In this document: positions 16,703-24,018 of the stretch, one piece after another
How positions within the stretch are numbered: position 1 is the stretch's first letter
Layout of the letters: each line of letters begins with the position of its first letter
Assembly: GCA_024645155.1 (NCBI GenBank)
Contig: JAHEGF010000007.1
Span: 1-29,112 of the forward strand
Direction: 5' to 3'
DNA from: Phyllobacteriaceae bacterium
Lineage (GTDB): Bacteria; Pseudomonadota; Alphaproteobacteria; Rhizobiales; Rhizobiaceae
DNA length: 29,112 bases
Translations under genes and position numbers: made by a program
Notes under the pieces: model-generated
What the model saw: the letters and a program-made list of their open reading frames with translations, nothing else
What the model was told of the DNA's origin: nothing
The model's database searches: none

Positions 16703-17770
16703 ATGAGCGAACGGGACGGCATGTCAACAAACGGGAACGACAAAACGGCCATCGCCCTGATTACCGGTGGAACCGGCTCGTTCGGGCGGACAATGCTCGG
16801 CCATCTGCTTGAACGCGGCTATTCGACAGTACGGATTTTTTCCCGTGACGAAGAAAAGCAGCATTTGATGCGCTCCGAATTCAAGGACGAACGTGTCGAG
16901 TTCCATATCGGTGACGTGCGTGACAGGGATTCGGTGATGAATGCAACGCGCGGCGTGCGCCATGTATTCCATGCCGCTGCGCTCAAGCAGGTTCCATCCT
17001 GTGAATTTTTTCCGTTGGAAGCCTTCAAAACGAATGTTCTGGGATCTGAAAACGTATTGGATGCGTCGATTTCCAACGGCGTGGAAAAAGTCGTTCTTTT
17101 ATCGACGGACAAGGCCGTCCTGCCGATAAATGCCTTGGGTTTTAGCAAGGCAATGATGGAAAAACTGGTTTTTGCCAAGGCCCGGCAATATCGTGGATGC
17201 AATACCATTTGTTCGGTGGTGCGTTACGGCAACGTGACCGGTTCGCGTGGCAGCGTCATCCCGCATTTCCTGACGCAATTGCAGGCCGGTAATCCACTGA
17301 CCGTGACAAATCCGGACATGACCCGTTTCATGTTGCCGCTTCCCCACACCGTGCAGCTGGTCGATCACGCATTGGCCCATTCTCGTCCCGGCGACTTGTT
17401 TGTACGCAAGGCGCCGGCGACAACTGTCGGAACCATCGCAGACGCGATGATCGAAATTTTTTCGTCCAAAGCCGGAATCAAGATCATCGGTGAGCGGCAT
17501 GGCGAGAAACTATTTGAGACCCTTGCAACGGCAGCCGAACTGCACAGAAGCGAGGACATGGGGACCCATATCCGCATTCCTGTAGACGAACGCGACATGA
17601 ATTATGAACTCTATTACGAAAAAGGCCATGTTGGCGAACTTTCCGGCGAAGACTATCATTCCCACAACACTGAGCGGCTCGATCTCGCCGCCACCAGGGC
17701 ACTGTTGATGTCGCTCCCGATCATCAAGTCGGCTTTGGCTGCGGTGCGGGATCCGGATAGGGCGGACTAA
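16703..17770 (+). CDS. capE: UDP-GlcNAc 4,6-dehydratase/5-epimerase (CapE/FnlA/WbjB-like)
   Basis: CapE-type enzymes carry out the first step of UDP-L-FucNAc synthesis: inverting 4,6-dehydration and epimerisation of UDP-GlcNAc in the cytoplasm. The soluble 355-residue SDR has NAD motif TGGTGSFG at 21-28, FHAAALKQVPSCEFFP near 89-104 and STDKAVLPINALGFSK at 134-149. The C-terminal part, EDMGTHIRIPVDERDMNY followed by YHSHNTERLDL, is characteristic of CapE/FnlA rather than of PseB. The residue at the catalytic Tyr/Met position is Leu145 (LxxxK), discussed as a finding. A second ATG at 16721 is a possible start. The glycosyltransferase gene begins 13 bases after its stop, while the CapF and CapG partners lie 8.4 kb away on the other strand. 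Confidence 0.9.
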   Translation: MSERDGMSTNGNDKTAIALITGGTGSFGRTMLGHLLERGYSTVRIFSRDEEKQHLMRSEFKDERVEFHIGDVRDRDSVMNATRGVRHVFHAAALKQVPSCEFFPLEAFKTNVLGSENVLDASISNGVEKVVLLSTDKAVLPINALGFSKAMMEKLVFAKARQYRGCNTICSVVRYGNVTGSRGSVIPHFLTQLQAGNPLTVTNPDMTRFMLPLPHTVQLVDHALAHSRPGDLFVRKAPATTVGTIADAMIEIFSSKAGIKIIGERHGEKLFETLATAAELHRSEDMGTHIRIPVDERDMNYELYYEKGHVGELSGEDYHSHNTERLDLAATRALLMSLPIIKSALAAVRDPDRAD

Positions 17771-17783
17771 TGGACAGTCGAAA

Positions 17784-18971
17784 TTGCGGGTGCTGATAAT
17801 TGACCGCTATTTTTGGCCGGATACTGTACCGACGGCCGATATCCTCAAGCGTGTTTCAGGCTGGATCGCTGCCAGCGGACGCGAAGTCTCGGTGTTGACA
17901 GCGCAACCCTCCTACAAACCGGACGTAATTGTCGCCAAAGCGCCGCGCTATGAGACAGTGGATGGTGTCAAGGTCACGCGCTTGCAGCTCTTGAAAGAAA
18001 ACTCGAAGCCTTCCCGTAAATATGCCAATCACGTTATTTTCTCCTTCATCGCCTTTTTGAAAGTCCTGTTCGGCAAAAGGCAGGACTATATCCTTGTCCA
18101 GACGTCACCGCCCATCATTCAAGCGCTTCTCATTTCGGCCGCGGCATATTTGCGAAAATCAAAATTCATCTACCTGTTGCAGGATATTCATCCCGATATC
18201 GGATTGGTTTCGAATATTCTGCCAAGAGGTAAATTCGTTGCATCGGCATTGAGATACCTCGACACGATTAGCCTGCGTATCGCAGCCGCAATAATCGTGC
18301 TGAGCAACGACATGAGGGTGTCAATTGCGGAAAGGGGTGTTTCGGAAAGCAAGATCCGGATCATCAGGAATTTTGCGCTGATTGGGGACTGCGTTCCGGA
18401 ATTGGCCAAGGCGCCATCACAGCCGGTACGGTTTGTTTTCGCAGGAAATATCGGGCGATTTCAACGGCTGGACGAGATCGTCGAGGCCTTTTCGCTTGTA
18501 TCGCCACAAATTGCCGAATTGGAAATACTTGGTACCGGGGTGCGGCGGGATAAACTTGAAGAACTGGTCAAGTCGCTTGGATCACGAAATGTACGTTTCA
18601 CGGATCATATGCCGGCAGACGCGGCGTTTAAACACATTCGGACGTTCGATATCGGCATCGTTTCGTTGCTTCCGGGCCTGATCCGTTATGCTTATCCGTC
18701 GAAAACGGCGACATATTTTGCTGCTGATTTGCGGGTACTTGCGGTCGTCGAGGGCAGTTCAGAACTGGCACATGCGGTTCGGTCGTTGAATGTCGGCGAA
18801 ATTGTCCAACCGGACAGTTCGGCTGCCGGTTTTGCAAAAAAGATCAAACACATGGCTATGAAGATAAAAAGCTATGCACACCCGGTAGCGGTGGCAAGGG
18901 ATCTTTATGATCCCGAAGTCATGAGGCGGCATTGGATCGAGCTGTTTGACCGGCTGGATGCCGGGTCATGA
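17784..18971 (+). CDS. Glycosyltransferase family 4 (WbuB/WbjE-like, probable L-FucNAc transferase)
   Basis: The 395-residue GT-B enzyme probably adds a sugar to the lipid-linked intermediate on the cytoplasmic face of the membrane. The N-terminus MRVLIIDRYFWPDTVPTA and the segment FIYLLQDIHPDIGLVSN resemble WbuB/WcaI-type transferases. The C-terminal domain has FVFAGNIGRFQRLDEIVEAF and the sugar-nucleotide-binding region YPSKTATYFAADLRVLA. In FucNAc O-antigen clusters a WbuB/WbjE-like gene accompanies the CapEFG-type genes, and here it follows capE by 13 bases, which supports L-FucNAc as the donor; that remains inference. The start is TTG at 17784, the first in-frame start and the one giving the family N-terminus; no clear ribosome binding site is present, so translation may be coupled to capE. 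Confidence 0.86.
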   Translation: MRVLIIDRYFWPDTVPTADILKRVSGWIAASGREVSVLTAQPSYKPDVIVAKAPRYETVDGVKVTRLQLLKENSKPSRKYANHVIFSFIAFLKVLFGKRQDYILVQTSPPIIQALLISAAAYLRKSKFIYLLQDIHPDIGLVSNILPRGKFVASALRYLDTISLRIAAAIIVLSNDMRVSIAERGVSESKIRIIRNFALIGDCVPELAKAPSQPVRFVFAGNIGRFQRLDEIVEAFSLVSPQIAELEILGTGVRRDKLEELVKSLGSRNVRFTDHMPADAAFKHIRTFDIGIVSLLPGLIRYAYPSKTATYFAADLRVLAVVEGSSELAHAVRSLNVGEIVQPDSSAAGFAKKIKHMAMKIKSYAHPVAVARDLYDPEVMRRHWIELFDRLDAGS

Positions 18972-18996
18972 ATGCCGGGTTAGGCTATTTGGTTGG

Positions 18997-20064
18997 TCAT
19001 ACTCTCGGGCGATTGACCCTGTTTCCGGTTTGTTGAAAATAGAACTCGCGAAAATATTCTTCCAGCGGCCCTGCCTGGGGAAGTACTATTTCGGCCCGGA
19101 TTTTTGCGTCCAGATATGCGTCATTCCTGAGCAGAACTCCCAGCTTGATGGACAAGGTGCGAATTGACCGGGAAAATCTGCCAAGAAACTTCAGTGCAAA
19201 GACGGCCGGAAAAAGCAAGGAAGCGGGCAGCGACAAGGGTACTGTCCGATTTGAAGCCCGTGCCATCGCTTCGACAATCTGACGAAGTTGGTACCTTTGG
19301 CAGGGTCCGTTGAAGATGAGATTGCCTGATGCGGTTGTGTAGCGCTTCTTTGTTGCCAAGGCCATGATCGCAGTAGCGGTGATACCGACAGGTGAGAGGC
19401 TTTTCACGTTATTTCCGTTGCCGGGGACAACGAACCTGCCGCTGCCGATCGCCCGTGCCAGCCTCGCCACGTTGCCGGGGTCGTCCGGCCCGAACAATGC
19501 GGCGGAACGCAGGATAACAAGCTCCGTATTGCTTCCCGCCAGTATTTTGGCGGCGGCCAATTCGCCTTGGTGTTTTGACCACGCATAGTCCGTGGCCGGC
19601 CGGCACTGTGTTCCCTCGTCCACCGGTGCCGGATGTTCGCCGTAAACCGAGGTTGAACTGACGAGAAGGAAGCGTTTTGCGCCCTGGTTCTTTGCTGCAG
19701 CGGCAACCTTCCCGGTCATTTCAACATTTGTCCTGTAAAAATCCTCGCGCGTGGCCAAGCCGGAAGGCTGGTGGGTCAGCCCGGCGACGTGAATCACACA
19801 ATCAACCGCCTTGAACAGGGTGGACGGTACAATCCCTTCAACCAGATCGAGTTGAACTTGTGTGCCGCGAAAACCCGCAATGGACCTTCTCGATATCACC
19901 GTAACCTCGGCCCCTTCCTTGATTGCCTCGGCAACAACATGGGAACCCAGAAATCCGCTGGCGCCGGTAATAAGCAATCTGTTATTGGATCTTGCCATGG
20001 CGATACTTGTGCGAGACAGCCTGCGTTTTTGCAACGGCACATGCGGCGGTGGCCCATCCTTCAT
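18997..20064 (-). CDS. NAD-dependent epimerase/dehydratase, probable 4-ketoreductase (WbpV/WreQ-like)
   Basis: This extended SDR has TGASGFLG near 33-40, a catalytic Ser-Ser-Thr around 136-138 and Tyr160-x-x-x-Lys164 in YAWSKHQGE. A hydrophobic stretch LPASLLFPAVFALKFLG occurs near residues 285-300, common in the WbpV/WreQ group and in related glycosyl epimerases. In Rhizobium etli, WreQ reduces the product of a WbpM-like dehydratase to UDP-QuiNAc; the presence of such a dehydratase here makes that role plausible, but a 4-epimerase is possible. The frame opens at 20064 (355 residues). The ATG at 19998 (333 residues, MARSNNRLLITG) fits the Rossmann start better; neither has a clear ribosome binding site. 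It converges on the glycosyltransferase gene with a 25-base gap. Confidence 0.82.
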   Translation of the reverse strand: MKDGPPPHVPLQKRRLSRTSIAMARSNNRLLITGASGFLGSHVVAEAIKEGAEVTVISRRSIAGFRGTQVQLDLVEGIVPSTLFKAVDCVIHVAGLTHQPSGLATREDFYRTNVEMTGKVAAAAKNQGAKRFLLVSSTSVYGEHPAPVDEGTQCRPATDYAWSKHQGELAAAKILAGSNTELVILRSAALFGPDDPGNVARLARAIGSGRFVVPGNGNNVKSLSPVGITATAIMALATKKRYTTASGNLIFNGPCQRYQLRQIVEAMARASNRTVPLSLPASLLFPAVFALKFLGRFSRSIRTLSIKLGVLLRNDAYLDAKIRAEIVLPQAGPLEEYFREFYFQQTGNRVNRPRV

Positions 20065-20142
20065 GCAATGTCAATTGACTGTTGATCCCGGTCCGGTCCA
20101 TGGAACGTGCAGTCAAATGAGGCAGGCCGAAACTTTTCGACG

Positions 20143-21315
20143 ATGAATGCAAATACACCGCTAACGATCGTCAACATCCTCGAGGAAGCCCGGCTTGGCG
20201 GACCGCAACTGAGTGCGGCGTTATTGGCACGGCACCTGGCGGGGATGCAATGCGCGGTAACGATCTACACGGCGCGAAGAAATTCCGGTCCCTTTGCCGA
20301 TATGCTGGCGCACCAAAACATTGCAGTCCGCGCAATTCCGTTGTGCCGTCTGCAATCCGGCTTTGCCAACCAGTTGCGGTATCTGCTGACCACACCGGTT
20401 ACCATCTGGCGTTACCGGACGCTGTTGAGCCGCGACAAGCCGGATATCGTCCATGTCAATGGTGCCGCACAATGGCGCGGCGCATTTGCCGCCTGGCTAA
20501 CGGGAATTCCGTGTGCATGGACGCTGAACGATACGCGAATGCCAGCATTGGTGAGGATGCTTTTTGCGAAGATTACGCACCGGTTCGCAAATGGCTTCAT
20601 TGCCGTGGCAAAGCGGGTGGAGGAATACTATCCGGTAGTTCACACCGCCGATGTGCCGGTCGCGCGTATTCCGGCGCCTGTCGATATCGACCGCTTCAAG
20701 GGAGCGGAAACGGTTTGCGATCCCGAAATCGCCGCCATTGCCGGTACCAGGATTGCCAACACCGCCCACAACAATCCCGACAAGGACCTCGAGACATTTG
20801 TTCGCACGGCCCACCTCGTTGGTGAGCGCTTGAAAGGCGCTGTGACTTTTGTTCAGATTGGCGGACAGTTTGAAGAGCAGGCCAAATACGTTTCCAGGAT
20901 CACAGGGCTGCGCGGCAAACTGGGCGATGCCAATGTTCGTTTCCTGGGAACGCGCGAAGATATTCCGGCGATCCTGGCTGCATGCGACTTCTATTTCTGT
21001 TCGTCGCGCAGTGAGGCTTCACCAATGGCCGTTTGGGAAGCGCTGGCCGCCGGACTCCCGGTCGTGTCAACCGATGTCGGCGACATCCAAAATCTCAATG
21101 AAACCGGAAAATTCGGAAGGGTGGAACCGGTAGGCGACCCGGATCGTCTCGCCGCGGCCATATGTTCAATGGTGACCGAAAGCACCTGGCACGCCAAGTC
21201 GACGCGCGACCGCATAAGGAAATATGCCTCGGACCATTTCGCTGCCCCGGAAATCGCGCGTGCCCATTTGCGATTTTATCACGAAATCCTGGGCTCCGGT
21301 GTAGAAAGGAAGTAA
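20143..21315 (+). CDS. Glycosyltransferase family 4
   Basis: The 390-residue GT-B glycosyltransferase starts with a Gly-rich donor-domain opening, NILEEARLGGPQLSAALLARHL, and has PDIVHVNGAAQWRG and APVDIDRFKG in the middle. The C-terminal EX7E-type region is CSSRSEASPMAVWEALAAGLPVVSTDVGD, typical of retaining GT4 enzymes. Donor and acceptor sugars cannot be told from sequence. The frame opens with GTG at 20107, but the ATG at 20143 gives the expected N-terminus. The gene is divergent from the SDR gene and converges on the DUF2793 gene, so it is probably transcribed alone. Confidence 0.88.
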   Translation: MNANTPLTIVNILEEARLGGPQLSAALLARHLAGMQCAVTIYTARRNSGPFADMLAHQNIAVRAIPLCRLQSGFANQLRYLLTTPVTIWRYRTLLSRDKPDIVHVNGAAQWRGAFAAWLTGIPCAWTLNDTRMPALVRMLFAKITHRFANGFIAVAKRVEEYYPVVHTADVPVARIPAPVDIDRFKGAETVCDPEIAAIAGTRIANTAHNNPDKDLETFVRTAHLVGERLKGAVTFVQIGGQFEEQAKYVSRITGLRGKLGDANVRFLGTREDIPAILAACDFYFCSSRSEASPMAVWEALAAGLPVVSTDVGDIQNLNETGKFGRVEPVGDPDRLAAAICSMVTESTWHAKSTRDRIRKYASDHFAAPEIARAHLRFYHEILGSGVERK

Positions 21316-21319
21316 CCGG

Positions 21320-21346
21320 AAACCGTCATGACTGCGCGCGCGGTTT
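21320..21346. terminator. Weak inverted repeat between convergent genes, possible terminator
   Basis: AAACCG (21320-21325) and CGGTTT (21341-21346) flank a 15-base GC-rich segment in the 37-base gap between the glycosyltransferase and DUF2793 stops. The plus-strand side ends in a short T run. The stem is only six bases. Confidence 0.25.
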
Positions 21347-21352
21347 TGTCCG

Positions 21353-22477
21353 CTATGACACGATTGCCCGGTCTGTCGAACGCCGCCAGTTCGTTCCGTC
21401 GGAAAATGCCAGTACTCCGCCGCCGGTTTCATCAGTCACGAATATGATTGAACCGGCTCCATTTGCCGATGCAGAGGGGACTCCGGCAACAGTGTAGGAT
21501 TTCACCCGGACCGGTCCATCGACATGCAGCTTTGCCGTTGGCGAGCCGGTACCGATGCCGACATTACCGCCCGGCAGAATGTCGATCCGGCTCAATGACG
21601 TTCCAGGTGTAGTTCCGGTAAAAAGCTTGATCGTGCGCGCTTCCCAATCGCCGAAGCCCATCGAGACACCGGTGACAAAGATGATACTGCCGCGCGCCAG
21701 TCCCGTTCCGGCATCAGCGCCGCGCTGAAGGCTGAACCGTACCTGCGCAGCAGCGTTGGTGGACGTGTTGCGGATCACCGCGCTCTGATCCGCCGCGTCA
21801 TTGCTGTATTCTCCGTGGATCACGCATTCCGGACTGGTCGTGCCGAAACCGACGCGACCAGTGCTCTTGTCGATGAATAACGCCTCCCTCCATGACGATC
21901 CGTCCGCGCTCACCTTGACGTGCCAGTTGTCGTCGCCGGTCAGCCCGAATTCGGCTCGTCCCGAAAAGCTGGTCTGAAACAGGACCGATGCGGTGTCGCC
22001 CGCGGCATTCTTGTTGATCTTCAATTGATGGCCATTGCCATCGTGATTGAGCAGCGTTGCCGGCGCATTCGCCGCTATCCGGTTGGTTGCATCGGCGGCA
22101 GCGCCATTGATGCTGACCGTATTGAACTCACCGATCGAACCGCCGGCGACGGTCCAACTGCTTCCGTCCCATGCCGCCATGACGTCTTCATCCGAAACCC
22201 AGGCCATCCATCCTTCCAGTGGCGGATAGAAGAACCATGAACCGTCCTGAAACGCCGCAACCGTATTTTCCCGGCCCTGCCAGTCACCGGTCGGGTTTTC
22301 CGCAACCAGATATCGTTCACCGTCGACCGGGCTGGAAGGCGGTGTTGCTACCGTCCGGCTCAAAACCGAAAGCTGGAGCAATGCGTCCAGTTCACGGATT
22401 GCTTCATTGTGGGTGACATGTTTTTGCGCCTGAGAAGGCATGATGTAGGGGAGATTGAGGTTGGGTGTCGTGTCCAC
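21353..22477 (-). CDS. DUF2793 protein with phage tail-fibre-like C-terminus
   Basis: The 374-residue protein begins with a DUF2793 domain (PF10983), seen as NLNLPYIMPSQAQKHVTHNEA and LVAENPTGDWQGRE. The Ser/Gly/Asn-rich middle contains two fibre-type repeats, GRVGFGTTSPECVIHG and GNVGIGTGSPTAKLHVDG. The end, GSIIFVTDETGGGVLAFSDGTNWRR, is found on phage and GTA tail or fibre proteins of alphaproteobacteria. No signal peptide or membrane segment is visible. The frame opens at a TTG at 22510, but GGAG stands eight bases before the GTG at 22477, which is preferred. It follows wzx on the same strand by 104 bases. No other phage gene is in the window, so its role in this locus is unknown. Confidence 0.83.
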   Translation of the reverse strand: MDTTPNLNLPYIMPSQAQKHVTHNEAIRELDALLQLSVLSRTVATPPSSPVDGERYLVAENPTGDWQGRENTVAAFQDGSWFFYPPLEGWMAWVSDEDVMAAWDGSSWTVAGGSIGEFNTVSINGAAADATNRIAANAPATLLNHDGNGHQLKINKNAAGDTASVLFQTSFSGRAEFGLTGDDNWHVKVSADGSSWREALFIDKSTGRVGFGTTSPECVIHGEYSNDAADQSAVIRNTSTNAAAQVRFSLQRGADAGTGLARGSIIFVTGVSMGFGDWEARTIKLFTGTTPGTSLSRIDILPGGNVGIGTGSPTAKLHVDGPVRVKSYTVAGVPSASANGAGSIIFVTDETGGGVLAFSDGTNWRRSTDRAIVS

Positions 22478-22581
22478 GATTGCAGCTCCGGTGTACTGAT
22501 TTCCGGGCAATTATGGGAGCTGCGGCTGATGCGTGGATGAAAGGAAACCGCCTGGTGCAGGAAATCCGGTAGGCAAGCGCG

Positions 22582-23883
22582 TCAGCTGGACATCTTGTAC
22601 ATGCGGTAATTGATCACCAGCAGCAAACCGGCATACACCACCGAAGAGGCGGCAAATGCATAACCGGCGGCCATGATGCCGTGTGCCGGCACCAGCAGTA
22701 TGAACAGTGAAAAGAGTACGACGACCTGGGCGGCTTTCGGCAGCACGAAACGGCCTGCATCCATGGTGGCAAGGCCCGCAGCCTGCAATATCCGGGTGCA
22801 CTGGGTCAGTGTGTAGCCCGCCAGAAGATACGGCAGCAAAGGTGCACCGGAAACAAAATGATCCGACAGCAGAAACCGGATCAGCGGCACAGACACGATC
22901 GGTATCAAAAGGCTCACCGCCAGTAGCGGAACGGCCACTACGGCAAAACTGGCGAGCATTACCCTGATCGCCTTTTTCGATATTATCGTGTCGGAGAGCT
23001 CCGTTTTATCCTCGAAAAACAACGGATAGAAAAACTGCTCAACCAGGTTTGTCGCCAATACGGGGCCGGCTTTGGCCAGTTGCTGGAGGGCAACGAGAAT
23101 ACCCAGTTCGGCAAGTGGAACGAACTGGGCAAAGACCAGCTTGTCAAAGTCCAAAACGAGCAGCTCAAGCACCGTCAGGTAACCGAATGCCGACAGATAG
23201 CGTGAAGCTTGCGGCCAGTACCGGTTTGTCCGGTCTTGCAAATGGCCTGAAAAAAACTGCGCAAGCGACACGATGCCCTGCGATTTCAGGGCTGTAAACT
23301 GAACAGCAGCGGCAATCAGGAGTGCGATGGCATACCCTGCCAGTGCACCCGTCGCCTGCAACGCTCCCCATCCAATGAATGGCAATGCGAAAATGCCGCG
23401 ACCAAATGCGGTAAATATCTGTCCGGCCGCCACCAGCCTGCGTTGCCGCAGGGCTGCAAGCTGGCTCGAATTGATGACACTGATGCCCAGGAGAATGGCA
23501 ACTGCAGAACCAACAACCGTTACCAACAGACCATATTCGGGGAACACGAAAAGAGTCAGTATCATTACGGCAACGACCATCAAGGCGCGCCGGCGGAAAA
23601 ACATCCCGAGCAAATTCGAAAAGTGAATGCTTTCGCCTTTTTCCCTGGCTGTAACCGTAAAGCGCAGTGCTGCCTGTGACAGCGGTGAAAAGAAAATTCG
23701 GCTGATACCGCCTGCAAAGGCAACAACCAGGCCAAACAGCCCGAACTGATCCAGGCTGAGATGGGTCGCGATTATTTTCAATGTGACGAACAGACCGGCA
23801 ACCGAAAGTGTATTGCCCAGCGTGACGATAAGAAACTCGCCGGCAAAACGGTGTCGAAAATATCGCTGCAAACCAGGAATCAT
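22582..23883 (-). CDS. wzx: Polysaccharide flippase, Wzx/MATE-like
   Basis: The protein of about 433 residues is almost entirely hydrophobic with about twelve predicted membrane segments. It matches the polysaccharide biosynthesis (MOP superfamily) pattern: TLGNTLSVAGLFVTLKIIATHLSLDQFGLFGLV at the start and repeated SLLIPIVSVPLIRFLL-like helices. Wzx proteins flip undecaprenyl-linked repeat units across the inner membrane. The frame opens at 23967, and 23919 is another ATG. The ATG at 23883 has AGGTG six bases upstream and leaves a short cytoplasmic tail before the first helix, so it is preferred with moderate confidence. The gene is divergent from wzy and followed by the DUF2793 gene. Confidence 0.86.
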   Translation of the reverse strand: MIPGLQRYFRHRFAGEFLIVTLGNTLSVAGLFVTLKIIATHLSLDQFGLFGLVVAFAGGISRIFFSPLSQAALRFTVTAREKGESIHFSNLLGMFFRRRALMVVAVMILTLFVFPEYGLLVTVVGSAVAILLGISVINSSQLAALRQRRLVAAGQIFTAFGRGIFALPFIGWGALQATGALAGYAIALLIAAAVQFTALKSQGIVSLAQFFSGHLQDRTNRYWPQASRYLSAFGYLTVLELLVLDFDKLVFAQFVPLAELGILVALQQLAKAGPVLATNLVEQFFYPLFFEDKTELSDTIISKKAIRVMLASFAVVAVPLLAVSLLIPIVSVPLIRFLLSDHFVSGAPLLPYLLAGYTLTQCTRILQAAGLATMDAGRFVLPKAAQVVVLFSLFILLVPAHGIMAAGYAFAASSVVYAGLLLVINYRMYKMSS

Positions 23884-24018
23884 GCCAGGCACCTGTTGAA
23901 GGTTTATAATTAGGGGCATTCGCACCCAATTGGAATCGCCCCGTGCCGCAAATTGCGCTATCACCATCCAAGGGGATTCGAACGGGCGTTGCCCACCTGA
24001 AAGTATGAGATATTAATT

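Noticed and set aside
18953..18979. Direct repeat ATGCCGGGT around the end of the WbuB-like gene as an attachment site
   Set aside because: The nine-base copies are adjacent, with no integrase or mobile gene nearby.
21353..22477. A prophage or gene transfer agent cluster around the DUF2793 gene
   Set aside because: All neighbours are polysaccharide genes; no capsid, terminase, portal or other tail gene is present in the window.
23989..24016. TTGCCC-16-TATTAA as a wzy promoter
   Set aside because: It would start transcription at or after the wzy ATG at 24019.
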